Shown here piece by piece: positions 1-7,929 of a stretch of 64,000 bases of DNA; position 1 is the first letter of the stretch, and every line of letters begins with the position of its first letter. Origin of the DNA: Fredinandcohnia onubensis (lineage in GTDB: Bacteria; Bacillota; Bacilli; Bacillales; Bacillaceae_L); NCBI RefSeq assembly GCF_002734215.1, contig NZ_NSEB01000004.1:441954-505953 (forward strand), in the 5' to 3' direction. Under the pieces are notes generated by a model, which made no database searches, was not told the DNA's origin, and was given only the letters and a program-made list of their open reading frames with translations. Both the position numbers and the translations under genes were made by a program.

Positions 1-89
1 AAGGAAAAGACTTCCTATTGGAATACAACCCTGATTTTATGCTTGAAAACATGAGTGACCTACTTGATTTAGTTTTGGTAAAAGGATGA
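1..89 (+). CDS. ppaX: 3' end of pyrophosphatase PpaX (partial)
   Basis: Only the last 28 codons are present (reading from base 3, stop TGA at 87-89). The peptide contains NPDFMLENMSDLL, which resembles the C-terminus of PpaX, the HAD-family pyrophosphatase that removes pyrophosphate made during HPr(Ser) dephosphorylation. Identification also rests on position: in Bacillus, ppaX directly precedes the yvoF acetyltransferase and the hisZ operon, as here. The catalytic part lies outside the window. Confidence 0.7.
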   Translation, partial: GKDFLLEYNPDFMLENMSDLLDLVLVKG

Positions 90-96
90 AAAAATA

Positions 97-621
97 GTGA
101 AACGACGAACCACACGATATTTTGTTTCAGGTCCCAATTCACTTTGGCAAATCTATAAGACCGTATCCTTTTGGAAGGTTGTTAAAAACTTTATCGTCAT
201 ACAGATAGCGCGTTATACGCCATTTCTTGGTGTGAAAAATTGGCTGTATCGCACTTTTTTAAACATGAAGGTAGGGGAAAAGACAGCATTTGCACTCATG
301 GTAGTGCCGGATACAATGTTTCCCGAGAAAATCAGTGTCGGAAGCAACACAGTCATTGGCTTTAATACCACCATTCTAGCCCATGAATACTTGATTAAAG
401 AATACAGACTGGGTGAAGTTAAAATTGGCAACGAGGTAATGATTGGGGCTAATTCAACGATTTTGCCGGGTGTTGAAATTGGCGATGGAGCAATAGTGTC
501 AGCCGGCACATTGGTCCACAGAGACGTCCCTGCAGGCAGTTTTGTTGGCGGGAACCCGATGCGAGTGATCTATACAAAAGAACAAAGAGAGCAACGAGAA
601 AAAGAGGAATCTAACCATTGA
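97..621 (+). CDS. yvoF: YvoF-like left-handed beta-helix acetyltransferase
   Basis: A 174-aa protein of the hexapeptide-repeat (maltose/galactoside O-acetyltransferase-like) superfamily. Imperfect hexapeptide repeats run from about residue 80 to 155 (IGNEVMIGANSTILPG, then VEIGDGAIVSAGTLV) and end in the family-typical GGNPMRVI. The first 60 residues are basic and hydrophobic, probably a short amphipathic lead-in. Such enzymes transfer acetyl from acetyl-CoA to a sugar or other hydroxyl; the acceptor is unknown. The start is GTG, 7 nt after the ppaX stop, with AAAGGA inside the ppaX end as ribosome binding site, so the two genes are probably co-transcribed. A terminator overlaps its stop. Confidence 0.85.
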   Translation: MKRRTTRYFVSGPNSLWQIYKTVSFWKVVKNFIVIQIARYTPFLGVKNWLYRTFLNMKVGEKTAFALMVVPDTMFPEKISVGSNTVIGFNTTILAHEYLIKEYRLGEVKIGNEVMIGANSTILPGVEIGDGAIVSAGTLVHRDVPAGSFVGGNPMRVIYTKEQREQREKEESNH

Positions 622-640
622 GTTGGTTTGGTTCCTTTTT
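603..640 (+). terminator. Rho-independent terminator after yvoF
   Basis: GGAA and CTAACC on the left arm pair with GGTTTG and TTCC on the right (one mismatch), followed by TTTTT. The yvoF stop codon lies in the loop. It separates the ppaX-yvoF unit from the his operon. Confidence 0.6.
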
Positions 641-791
641 CATTGCCCAAACTTACACATTTTACTTATCTCTTTTAACTTTCGCTTTTTCTGCTTTATC
701 ATCTTCTTTCCTCTTTTCCTTCCTCTTTTAAATTTCAACTTCCAACATCTGTCTCCTTTCTTCCTCTCTTGCTTACAAAATCCCAGTCCAA
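641..791. other. Pyrimidine-rich intergenic tract
   Basis: About 150 bases before the first DnaA-box cluster are almost entirely C and T on the + strand. An open reading frame crosses it, but its product is a low-complexity Phe/Leu/Pro string without a ribosome binding site, so I do not call a gene. Such a tract would be easily melted or structurally distinctive; function unknown. Confidence 0.5.
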
Positions 792-881
792 TTATCCACA
801 ATATTCACACGACTCACAAAGGTTTTCAAATCTTATCAACAATATCCACAGTTAATAACTTTATTTCCCATAATACGCACA
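792..881 (+). promoter_or_regulatory. DnaA-box-like cluster 1 upstream of hisZ
   Basis: TTATCCACA (792-800) is a perfect DnaA box. It is followed without spacer by ATATTCACA (801-809) and CGACTCACA (810-818). A second tandem pair is TTATCAACA (833-841) and ATATCCACA (842-850). ATACGCACA lies at 873-881. All read in the same direction. The exact 9-bp phase within each group shows these are repeats of one 9-mer unit. DnaA binding is inferred from the consensus TTATNCACA. Confidence 0.6.
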
Positions 882-930
882 AAATCCAAATCACACCCGA
901 TTTATTTCACCTAAATTCTGACTTTTTTTG

Positions 931-959
931 TTGACGCATGTAAGGGATAGGTGTATCAT
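931..959 (+). promoter_or_regulatory. Sigma-A promoter of the his operon
   Basis: TTGACG (931-936), 17-bp spacer, TATCAT (954-959). The inferred start near 966 gives a leader of about 95 nt before hisZ. I see no T-box (AGGGTGG-type) element or his-leader peptide in it. Confidence 0.75.
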
Positions 960-1061
960 ATACTTTATCTTGGTAGTATATTAGCGAACTAAAGCATAAT
1001 GGTTTTTTTAAGAAAATATTGGGAAAGTTAACATATACAAACTTTGGTGGTGACGAAAATC

Positions 1062-2234
1062 GTGTTTATGTTTGAAAAACCGTTAGGTATGAGAGATACA
1101 TTGCCTGCTTTATATGAAGCGAAAAAGAAAATTCGCAATGCAATGTCATCTCAAATTGAAAGCTGGGGTTATCAATTTATTGAAACTCCAACACTTGAAT
1201 ACTATGAAACAATCGGCGAGGCGTCAGCGATCCTCGACCGTCAATTATTTAAACTATTGGATTCACAGGGTCACACACTTGTGCTAAGACCTGATATGAC
1301 AGCTCCGATTGCTCGAGTTGCAGCATCTCGTTTATATCAAGGGGAATATCCACAACGCATCGCCTATTCCGCAAATGTGTTCCGTGCGCAGCAGCATGAA
1401 GGTGGAAGACCAGCTGAGTTTGAGCAAATTGGAGTCGAGTATATTGGCGATACAACAACAAGTGCTGATGCAGAGGTCATCTCGCTTATGATTGCGTCCC
1501 TTAAACAGGCAGGATTAACTAATTTTACAGTGCCAATCGGCCATATTGGTTATGTGAGAGCCTTGTTTATGGAGATTGTTGGAAATGAGGCAAGAGCGGA
1601 TGCCTTACAACGCTATTTATATGAAAAAAATTACGTTGGCTATAGAGAGCATGTGAAAAAACTACCACTTTCTTCTATTGATAAACAGCGGTTGCTTTCC
1701 CTTTTACAACTAAGAGGCAATGAATCAAAAATTGCAAAAGCAAAAGATCTAGTTGAATGTGAAGAAGGAAAAAAGGCAGCAGACGAACTTGAAATGCTCT
1801 GGAAAAAGCTAGAGGCATTCGGAGTAACTGAGCATATAAAAATCGACTTCAATCTCGTTAGCCATATGAGCTACTACACAGGAATTCTTTTCGAAGTTTA
1901 CGCTGAGAATGTAGGCTTTTTAGTAGGAAATGGTGGCCGTTATGATCATTTATTTGAAAAATTTGATCGTCCTGCACCAGCGACAGGTTTTGGAATTCGA
2001 ATTGATCGACTACTTGAAGCACTTGATTTACCTCAGGAAGAGACAGAAATCCATTGTGTGATTTTTAGCGCTGAACAGAGAGAAGAAGCAATCCGATTTG
2101 CGATGAGTAAAAGAGAACAGGGTGAGCGGGTTATTCTTCAAGATATAGCGGGGGTCAAGGATGTTGATGCTTGTACGAATGCTTTTGCCAAAAACACCTT
2201 TTTCTTAGGAACGACAAGGAAGGAGGAGGCTTAA
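1062..2234 (+). CDS. hisZ: HisZ, regulatory subunit of ATP phosphoribosyltransferase
   Basis: A 390-aa paralogue of histidyl-tRNA synthetase that lacks aminoacylation and forms a complex with short-form HisG, giving it histidine feedback control of the first step of histidine synthesis. The class II synthetase fold is visible (FEKPLGMRDTLP at the N-terminus, LRPDMTAPIAR, then a C-terminal GGRYDHL segment). I chose GTG at 1062 because GGTGGTGA sits 9 nt upstream and the product then begins MFMFEKP, the form I recall for the B. subtilis protein. GTG/TTG codons at 1044-1050 lie on or before the Shine-Dalgarno; ATG 1068 is a possible alternative. First gene of the operon. Confidence 0.9.
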   Translation: MFMFEKPLGMRDTLPALYEAKKKIRNAMSSQIESWGYQFIETPTLEYYETIGEASAILDRQLFKLLDSQGHTLVLRPDMTAPIARVAASRLYQGEYPQRIAYSANVFRAQQHEGGRPAEFEQIGVEYIGDTTTSADAEVISLMIASLKQAGLTNFTVPIGHIGYVRALFMEIVGNEARADALQRYLYEKNYVGYREHVKKLPLSSIDKQRLLSLLQLRGNESKIAKAKDLVECEEGKKAADELEMLWKKLEAFGVTEHIKIDFNLVSHMSYYTGILFEVYAENVGFLVGNGGRYDHLFEKFDRPAPATGFGIRIDRLLEALDLPQEETEIHCVIFSAEQREEAIRFAMSKREQGERVILQDIAGVKDVDACTNAFAKNTFFLGTTRKEEA

Positions 2235-2864
2235 ATGAGTGATAAATTAACAATTGCGATGCCAAAGGGACGAATTTTTGAAGAGGCGGCACAACTTTTA
2301 GTAAAAGCAGGCTACAATCTTCCTCCAGAATTCGAGGATTCCAGAAAGCTGATTATCGACGTTCCTGATGAGCCGTTTCGATTCATGCTTGCAAAACCAA
2401 TGGATGTGACTACATATGTAGAGCACGGCGTGGCAGACCTTGGTATTGCCGGAAAAGATGTAATGCTTGAGGAAGAGCGCGATGTATATGAGGTACTCGA
2501 TTTGCAAATCAGCAAATGCTATCTAGCCGTTGCTGGACTCCCAGATGTCAAAATCAAAGGTGTTGCACCTAAAATCGCAACGAAATATCCAAACATAGCA
2601 TCTAGCTATTTTCGTGAAAATGGGGAGCAGGTTGAAATTATTAAACTAAACGGTTCGATTGAACTTGCACCATTAATTGGTCTTGCAGATCGAATTGTCG
2701 ATATCGTCTCAACAGGACGTACATTGAAGGAAAATGGATTAGTTGAGCTCGAACATATTGCGGATATCACGTCACGACTTATCGTAAATCCAGTAAGCTA
2801 TCGTTTAAAGGATCAGCAAATCGATGAAATCGTAGAGAGGCTTTCAACTGTGGTATCGCAGTAG
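2235..2864 (+). CDS. hisG: HisG, ATP phosphoribosyltransferase (short form)
   Basis: A 209-aa catalytic subunit that condenses ATP with PRPP to N1-phosphoribosyl-ATP, the committed step of histidine synthesis. It is the short type without the C-terminal regulatory ACT-like domain, consistent with hisZ next door. Visible motifs: [10 protein letters not shown] at the N-terminus, [11 protein letters not shown], and the PRPP loop [14 protein letters not shown] near residue 155. The ATG directly follows the hisZ stop with no spacer; AAGGAGGAGG inside the hisZ end is the ribosome binding site. Close translational coupling suits 1:1 subunits. Confidence 0.95.
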   Translation: MSDKLTIAMPKGRIFEEAAQLLVKAGYNLPPEFEDSRKLIIDVPDEPFRFMLAKPMDVTTYVEHGVADLGIAGKDVMLEEERDVYEVLDLQISKCYLAVAGLPDVKIKGVAPKIATKYPNIASSYFRENGEQVEIIKLNGSIELAPLIGLADRIVDIVSTGRTLKENGLVELEHIADITSRLIVNPVSYRLKDQQIDEIVERLSTVVSQ

Positions 2865-2891
2865 TATTAAAAGGGAAAGGACCGACACACC

Positions 2892-4157
2892 ATGAGAATT
2901 GAACGTGTAACCAATTCTGTTTCACTGAAACGGACCATTGATAGTGGGACAGAAGAACAAAGAAAAGCAGTCTTAGAAATTCTCGCTAACGTACAAAAAG
3001 AAGGGGATCAGGCCCTTCGTTCCTATACTGAAAAGTTTGACGGAGTTTTACTTGAGGCATTAAAAGTCACCGAGTCAGATTTCAAAGAAGCGTATCAAAA
3101 ATTAGACGGGAATCTTGTTCCGATCATAAGAGAAGCAGCTGAAAATATTCGTGATTACCATAGCCGTCAGGTAAAGCAATCATGGATGACAATGAAGGAA
3201 AATGGGACGATTCTTGGTCAAAAAATCACCCCACTTGATGCAGTTGGTGTTTATGTTCCTGGAGGGAAGGCTGCTTACCCGTCATCTGTCCTAATGAATG
3301 TCATTCCTGCGCAGGTCGCGGGAGTTGAGCGAATTGTGATGGTGTCACCACCTGGAAAAGATGGTACTATTCCAGCCGGTGTATTAGTGGCTGCGGACAT
3401 ACTTGGTGTGAAAGAAATCTATAAGGTTGGCGGTGCTCAAGCAGTTGGGGCGTTGGCGTACGGAACGGAAACTATCAAGCCAGTGGATAAAATCGTCGGT
3501 CCTGGTAATATCTTTGTTGCATTAGCAAAACGTGAAGTATACGGAAACGTGGATATCGACATGATTGCTGGACCTAGTGAAATCGTCGTGTTGGCAGATG
3601 AGACAGCTCTACCAAACGAAATCGCAGCGGATTTACTCTCTCAAGCAGAACATGATGAGCGAGCATCAAGCATTCTCGTAACACCATCAATGCAGCTTGC
3701 AGAAGCCGTTTCCGAAGAGCTTGAAAGACAGTTAAGCCTTCTTCCACGTGAAGCAATTGCTAGAGCATCAATTAATGATTTTGGTGCCATTTACGTTACA
3801 GGTGACCTAAATGAAGCAATCAGGGTTGTAAACGAGCTTGCTCCAGAACATCTCGAAATCATGACGGAGGAACCGATGGAGCAGGTTGGAAAAATCAAGC
3901 ACGCAGGCGCTATTTTTATCGGTCGATATAGCTCCGAGCCAGTCGGTGACTATTTTGCTGGTCCAAACCACGTCCTTCCGACAAACGGAACAGCACGTTT
4001 TTCAAGTCTATTAAGTGTGGATGATTTTACAAAAAAATCAAGCATCATTTCGTATAGTAAACAAGCCATTGAAGAAAACGGTCCGAAAATTGCTGCTTTC
4101 GCACGATTAGAGGGGTTAGAAGCCCACGCGAGAGCTGTTGAGGAACGATTAAAATAA
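2892..4157 (+). CDS. hisD: HisD, histidinol dehydrogenase
   Basis: A 421-aa zinc enzyme that oxidises L-histidinol to L-histidine in two NAD-dependent steps, the end of the pathway. Family signatures present: [64 protein letters not shown] (metal and general-base region) and APEHLEI. Length is normal for the family. ATG 2892 has GGAAAGGA about 9 nt upstream. A 119-bp gap to hisB, the only real gap inside the operon, contains a DnaA-box cluster. Confidence 0.95.
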   Translation: MRIERVTNSVSLKRTIDSGTEEQRKAVLEILANVQKEGDQALRSYTEKFDGVLLEALKVTESDFKEAYQKLDGNLVPIIREAAENIRDYHSRQVKQSWMTMKENGTILGQKITPLDAVGVYVPGGKAAYPSSVLMNVIPAQVAGVERIVMVSPPGKDGTIPAGVLVAADILGVKEIYKVGGAQAVGALAYGTETIKPVDKIVGPGNIFVALAKREVYGNVDIDMIAGPSEIVVLADETALPNEIAADLLSQAEHDERASSILVTPSMQLAEAVSEELERQLSLLPREAIARASINDFGAIYVTGDLNEAIRVVNELAPEHLEIMTEEPMEQVGKIKHAGAIFIGRYSSEPVGDYFAGPNHVLPTNGTARFSSLLSVDDFTKKSSIISYSKQAIEENGPKIAAFARLEGLEAHARAVEERLK

Positions 4158-4178
4158 TTCACAAAATTCACATCTTGT

Positions 4179-4262
4179 TGTGGATTATGTGGATAATGTG
4201 GATAATAATCCGCAAAATTAAGAAATTTCAGGCACTTGAAGTAATCATTAAATTGTGGATAA
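4179..4262 (-). promoter_or_regulatory. DnaA-box-like cluster 2 between hisD and hisB
   Basis: On the + strand TGTGGATTA (4179-4187), TGTGGATAA (4188-4196) and TGTGGATAA (4197-4205) follow one another without spacer, and a fourth TGTGGATAA lies at 4254-4262, 15 nt before the hisB start. Three of the four are exact complements of the DnaA box TTATCCACA. Orientation is opposite to clusters 1 and 3. In one frame the array extends the hisB reading frame upstream as a WIM/WII repeat, which I regard as non-coding. Confidence 0.65.
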
Positions 4263-4276
4263 CGGTAGGTGTAATT

Positions 4277-4864
4277 ATGACAAGACAAGCAAAGGTTGAA
4301 CGTAAGACAAATGAAACAGATATAAAACTAGATTTTACAGTAGATGGGGAAGGGATTTCAAAGTTCGATACTGGCGTTCCATTTATGTCCCACATGCTAG
4401 ATCTCTTTACACAACATGGAAAATTCAACTTAACAGTTGATGCAAATGGTGATACAGAAATCGATGATCACCATACAACAGAGGATATTGGAATTTGTTT
4501 AGGACAGGCATTGCGTGAAGCACTTGGAGATAAAAAAGGGATCAAACGCTACGGAAACGCATTTGTTCCAATGGATGAAGCTCTTGCACAGGTTGTCATC
4601 GATTTAGGAAATCGTCCACATTTCGAATTGAAAGCTGATTTCCCAAGTTCTCGAGTTGGCACTTTTGATACAGAACTGGTTCATGAATTTTTATGGAAGC
4701 TTGCATTAGAAGCAAGAATCAATCTCCATGTAATTGTTCACTACGGTCACAATACACATCATATAATTGAAGCTATTTTTAAAGCATTTGGTCGTGCATT
4801 AGATGAAGCAACGATGATTGACCCACGAGTTAAGGGAGTCCCGTCAACGAAAGGGATGTTATAG
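4277..4864 (+). CDS. hisB: HisB, imidazoleglycerol-phosphate dehydratase
   Basis: A 195-aa Mn-dependent dehydratase converting imidazole glycerol phosphate to imidazole acetol phosphate. It is the monofunctional form without the N-terminal phosphatase found in enterobacteria. Metal-binding signatures are present: DDHHTTEDIGI and, near the C-terminus, HYGHNTHHIIEA. The start ATG 4277 has GGTAGGTG just upstream. The reading frame is open further upstream (from TTG 4175), but that part is only translated DnaA-box repeat and would lie before the conserved N-terminus. The stop abuts the hisH ATG. Confidence 0.95.
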   Translation: MTRQAKVERKTNETDIKLDFTVDGEGISKFDTGVPFMSHMLDLFTQHGKFNLTVDANGDTEIDDHHTTEDIGICLGQALREALGDKKGIKRYGNAFVPMDEALAQVVIDLGNRPHFELKADFPSSRVGTFDTELVHEFLWKLALEARINLHVIVHYGHNTHHIIEAIFKAFGRALDEATMIDPRVKGVPSTKGML

Positions 4865-5497
4865 ATGATAGGCATTATTGATTATGGCATGGGGAATTTA
4901 TACAGCGTTTCTAAGGCACTTGAACGGATGAACTATGATTATTTCATTTCAAGTTCACCTGATGAGCTTGCAAAAGCAGACGGTCTAATTTTACCAGGTG
5001 TCGGTTCCTTTAAAGATGCAATGGGAATCTTACATGAAAAAGGATTAGTTGGCTTCATTAAGGAATCTGTTGTAAAAGGGACACCACTCTTAGGAATCTG
5101 TTTAGGGATGCAACTATTATTTGAAGAAAGTGAAGAAAATGGACTTACCCAAGGTCTTGGTTTCCTAGAAGGCAGAATCACAAAAATTCCTGGTGTAACA
5201 GCGAATGGTGAAACCTATAAAGTCCCCCATATGGGCTGGAATGATCTTGAACTTAAAAATCCATCTCCACTTTTAAAAGACATCGAGGGTGGACATGTCT
5301 ACTTCGTTCATTCCTACTTCGCAGAGACTGACACCGAAAATGTAATCGCAAGTAGCATGTATGATGTCGACGTCCCAGCTGTTGTTGGAAAAGGTAATGT
5401 GTTTGGAACCCAGTTTCATCCTGAAAAAAGCAGTGAGCTAGGATTAAAAATCCTCCAAAACTACGCTGCGATTGTGGAAAAGAAGGTGACAATATGA
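4865..5497 (+). CDS. hisH: HisH, glutamine amidotransferase subunit of IGP synthase
   Basis: A 210-aa class I glutaminase that supplies ammonia to HisF. The nucleophile motif is [12 protein letters not shown] (Cys near residue 80) and the C-terminal His-Pro-Glu is in [22 protein letters not shown] is the oxyanion region. It begins immediately after the hisB stop and overlaps hisA by 4 bases (ATGA), so it is translationally coupled. Confidence 0.95.
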   Translation: MIGIIDYGMGNLYSVSKALERMNYDYFISSSPDELAKADGLILPGVGSFKDAMGILHEKGLVGFIKESVVKGTPLLGICLGMQLLFEESEENGLTQGLGFLEGRITKIPGVTANGETYKVPHMGWNDLELKNPSPLLKDIEGGHVYFVHSYFAETDTENVIASSMYDVDVPAVVGKGNVFGTQFHPEKSSELGLKILQNYAAIVEKKVTI

Positions 5498-6228
5498 GTA
5501 CTTTTACAATTTACCCGGCAATCGATATGCGCGGTGGCAAATGTGTTCGATTGCTTCAAGGGGATTATAATAAAGAAACAGTCTATGGTGACTCACCGTT
5601 TGATATGGCGAAAGCCTTCGCTGATGCAGGTGCTGAGTGGATTCACATGGTTGATTTAGATGGAGCAAAAGCTGGTAAACGTGTGAATGACCAATACGTG
5701 ATTGAGGTTGCCAAGAAACTTGATGCGAAAGTTCAAATTGGTGGCGGAATTCGAACCGAAGAGGATGTAGCTTACTATATTGAAAATGGTGTTGACCGCG
5801 TCATTTTAGGAAGTGCGGCCATTTCAAATCCTGACTTTGTAAAGGACATGCTCAAGAAATACAAAGAAAAAATCGCGATAGGTATTGATGCGAAAGACGG
5901 CTATGTAGCCACTGAAGGCTGGTTAAATACATCTTCTGTAAAAGCGACTGATTTAGGTGTTGAACTTGCGAAAGCAGGTGCACAAACATTTATTTTTACA
6001 GATATCGCGACAGACGGCATGCTTAGTGGTCCTAACATCGACGCGGTTGCTACACTTGCTTCTGTAACAGGAAAGCAAGTCATCGCTTCTGGTGGAGTTA
6101 GCTCTATTGAAGACCTTAAAGCACTTAGTAAGCTAGCGGATCAAGGTGTTTCTGGTGCAATTGTAGGAAAAGCCATCTATACTAATCAATTTACCGTTCA
6201 AGAGGCGTTAGAAGAGGTGAGTGGCTGA
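5494..6228 (+). CDS. hisA: HisA, ProFAR isomerase
   Basis: A 244-aa (beta/alpha)8 barrel that performs the Amadori rearrangement of ProFAR to PRFAR. The catalytic Asp is in the first strand ([18 protein letters not shown]) and the second Asp in [14 protein letters not shown]. Phosphate-binding motifs GGGIRT and ASGGVSS are present. It overlaps hisH by 4 bases and hisF by 1 base. Confidence 0.95.
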   Translation: MSTFTIYPAIDMRGGKCVRLLQGDYNKETVYGDSPFDMAKAFADAGAEWIHMVDLDGAKAGKRVNDQYVIEVAKKLDAKVQIGGGIRTEEDVAYYIENGVDRVILGSAAISNPDFVKDMLKKYKEKIAIGIDAKDGYVATEGWLNTSSVKATDLGVELAKAGAQTFIFTDIATDGMLSGPNIDAVATLASVTGKQVIASGGVSSIEDLKALSKLADQGVSGAIVGKAIYTNQFTVQEALEEVSG

Positions 6229-6986
6229 TGATCACAAAACGTATCATTCCATGTTTGGACGTAAAAGATGGTCGCGTTGTGAAAGGCATTCAATTTGTTG
6301 GACTACGTGATGCTGGGGACCCTGTTGAACTTGCAAAATTCTATGATTCAGAAGGTGCAGATGAACTCGTATTCCTTGATATTTCTGCCTCACATGAAGG
6401 TCGCAAAACGATGGTTGAGGTTGTCGAAAAAGTGGCCGCAGAACTTGCGATTCCTTTTACAGTTGGAGGAGGAATTAATTCTTTAGAGGATATGAAAAAA
6501 ATCCTTCGTGCCGGTGCTGACAAGGTTTCACTTAATACGGCAGCTGTGACAAATCCTGACTTAATCAAGGAAGGTGCTGACTTCTTTGGCTCCCAATGTA
6601 TCGTCGTTGCAGTTGACGCAAAATACGATGAGGAACTTAGTAGCTGGAGAGTATACACTCATGGTGGACGTAAAGCAACTGAGTGGGAAGTTGTCTCTTG
6701 GGCGAAAGAAGCAATCAAACTCGGAGCCGGTGAGATATTATTAACTAGTATGGACGATGACGGAAGCAAGGATGGCTTCAACCTTGAATTAACAAGACGT
6801 GTAAGTGAGGCAGTTACTGTGCCTGTCATCGCATCAGGTGGCGCTGGAAATGCTAAACATTTTGCACAAGCATTCAAAGAAGGTAAAGCAGACGCTGCAT
6901 TAGCAGCAAGTATTTTTCACTACAAAGAAACTTCCGTAAAAGAAGTTAAAACTTATTTAAAAGAGAAAGGGGTCAATGTCCGATGA
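6228..6986 (+). CDS. hisF: HisF, cyclase subunit of IGP synthase
   Basis: A 252-aa (beta/alpha)8 barrel that uses HisH-derived ammonia to convert PRFAR to imidazole glycerol phosphate and AICAR. Catalytic Asp residues are in [15 protein letters not shown] and [11 protein letters not shown]. Phosphate loops are GGGINS and ASGGAGN. It starts on the last base of the hisA stop (TGATG) and overlaps hisIE by 4 bases. Confidence 0.95.
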   Translation: MITKRIIPCLDVKDGRVVKGIQFVGLRDAGDPVELAKFYDSEGADELVFLDISASHEGRKTMVEVVEKVAAELAIPFTVGGGINSLEDMKKILRAGADKVSLNTAAVTNPDLIKEGADFFGSQCIVVAVDAKYDEELSSWRVYTHGGRKATEWEVVSWAKEAIKLGAGEILLTSMDDDGSKDGFNLELTRRVSEAVTVPVIASGGAGNAKHFAQAFKEGKADAALAASIFHYKETSVKEVKTYLKEKGVNVR

Positions 6987-7603
6987 ACACACCAGACATT
7001 AAATTCGACGAAAAAGGACTTGCTCCAGCCATTGTTCAGGATGCAGTAAGCAAAGAGGTTTTAACACTGGCTTATATGAATGAAGAATCTTTACGCAAAT
7101 CCATTGAAACACGTGAAACTTGGTTTTATAGCCGCTCACGCCAGGAGCTTTGGCACAAAGGGGAAACCTCAGGTAATACTCAAAAAATAGTGGATATCAA
7201 ATATGATTGTGACCAGGATGCCATCCTTGTTCTAGTTGAGCCAGCAGGCCCAGCTTGCCACACAGGAAGCTATTCTTGCTTCAACGAATCAGTTCTAGGA
7301 GAACAAAAAGAAGTGTCCTCAGACCGTTTTGCTATTCTTAATGAGCTTGAAGAAGTAATTGCTAAGCGTGAAGTCGAAATGCCAGAGGGAGCTTATACTA
7401 CATACCTATTTGATAAAGGGGTAGATAAGATTCTGAAAAAAGTCGGTGAAGAAGCTTCAGAGGTTATTATTGCAGCGAAAAACCGCGATCACGAAGAACT
7501 TAAGTGGGAAGCAGCAGATTTGATTTATCACTTGCTTGTCTTGCTTCGTGAACAAAAGCTTCCACTTGATGAAGTATTAACTGTACTTCAAAAAAGAAGA
7601 TAA
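6983..7603 (+). CDS. hisIE: HisIE, phosphoribosyl-AMP cyclohydrolase / phosphoribosyl-ATP pyrophosphatase
   Basis: A 206-aa fusion performing steps 2 and 3 of the pathway. The N-terminal cyclohydrolase (about 1-110) shows [19 protein letters not shown] and the Zn/Mg region DCDQDAILV with [11 protein letters not shown]. The C-terminal MazG-like pyrophosphatase (about 115-206) shows [15 protein letters not shown] and [14 protein letters not shown]. subtilis calls the same fusion hisI. Last gene of the operon; a terminator follows within 10 bases. Confidence 0.95.
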   Translation: MNTPDIKFDEKGLAPAIVQDAVSKEVLTLAYMNEESLRKSIETRETWFYSRSRQELWHKGETSGNTQKIVDIKYDCDQDAILVLVEPAGPACHTGSYSCFNESVLGEQKEVSSDRFAILNELEEVIAKREVEMPEGAYTTYLFDKGVDKILKKVGEEASEVIIAAKNRDHEELKWEAADLIYHLLVLLREQKLPLDEVLTVLQKRR

Positions 7604-7610
7604 GAATGTC

Positions 7611-7641
7611 AAGGGTGCTTATCCACAGATGAGCACCTTTT
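7611..7641 (+). terminator. Terminator of the his operon
   Basis: GGTGCT (7614-7619) pairs with AGCACC (7632-7637), extendable at both ends, followed by TTTT. A perfect DnaA box TTATCCACA (7619-7627) lies inside the hairpin, shared between stem and loop. Confidence 0.75.
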
Positions 7642-7802
7642 CCAATGCTTGAATTTACTGGAATGTCTATCGTTTATCCACGATATCCACATTATCCACA
7701 AACAAACTTCGATTAATGTGCATATGTTCACTCGATTCAGTAGTCACGCTACTTTATTCACAAAAAAAGGAATAGTTGTCCACAATATTCACATTGCCCA
7801 CA
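7619..7802 (+). promoter_or_regulatory. DnaA-box-like cluster 3 between hisIE and yvcD
   Basis: TTATCCACA lies at 7619-7627. A tandem triplet without spacer follows: TTATCCACG (7674-7682), ATATCCACA (7683-7691), TTATCCACA (7692-7700). TTATTCACA is at 7754-7762. A second tandem triplet is TTGTCCACA (7776-7784), ATATTCACA (7785-7793), TTGCCCACA (7794-7802). All are in the same orientation as cluster 1. This is the richest of the three clusters. Confidence 0.65.
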
Positions 7803-7874
7803 AATTACCACTCGTACTTTCTCCAAAAGTTTTTTCCTTTTACCCAAGCACCCCTATGTGTCAAGGATTTTATA

Positions 7875-7883
7875 TGTTATACT
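7875..7883 (+). promoter_or_regulatory. Extended -10 promoter of yvcD
   Basis: TGTTATACT is an extended -10 (TGN plus TATACT at 7878-7883), 47 bases before the yvcD start. The -35 position is weak, as expected for an extended -10 promoter. Confidence 0.6.
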
Positions 7884-7929
7884 ACGTTGGGAAATATGTA
7901 TAAAAAGCAGTATTTAGTGGAGGATCCCG

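Noticed and set aside
623-934. 103-codon frame upstream of hisZ
   Set aside because: Low-complexity Phe/Leu/Pro product of a pyrimidine-rich tract, no Shine-Dalgarno, and it covers DnaA boxes.
966-1061. T-box or attenuator in the his leader
   Set aside because: No AGGGTGG-type antiterminator motif, no His-rich leader peptide and no terminator hairpin in the 95-nt leader.
4175-4276. N-terminal extension of hisB starting at TTG 4175
   Set aside because: It only translates the tandem DnaA-box repeat (WIM/WII units), precedes the conserved HisB N-terminus, and has no ribosome site; GGTAGGTG before ATG 4277 is convincing.
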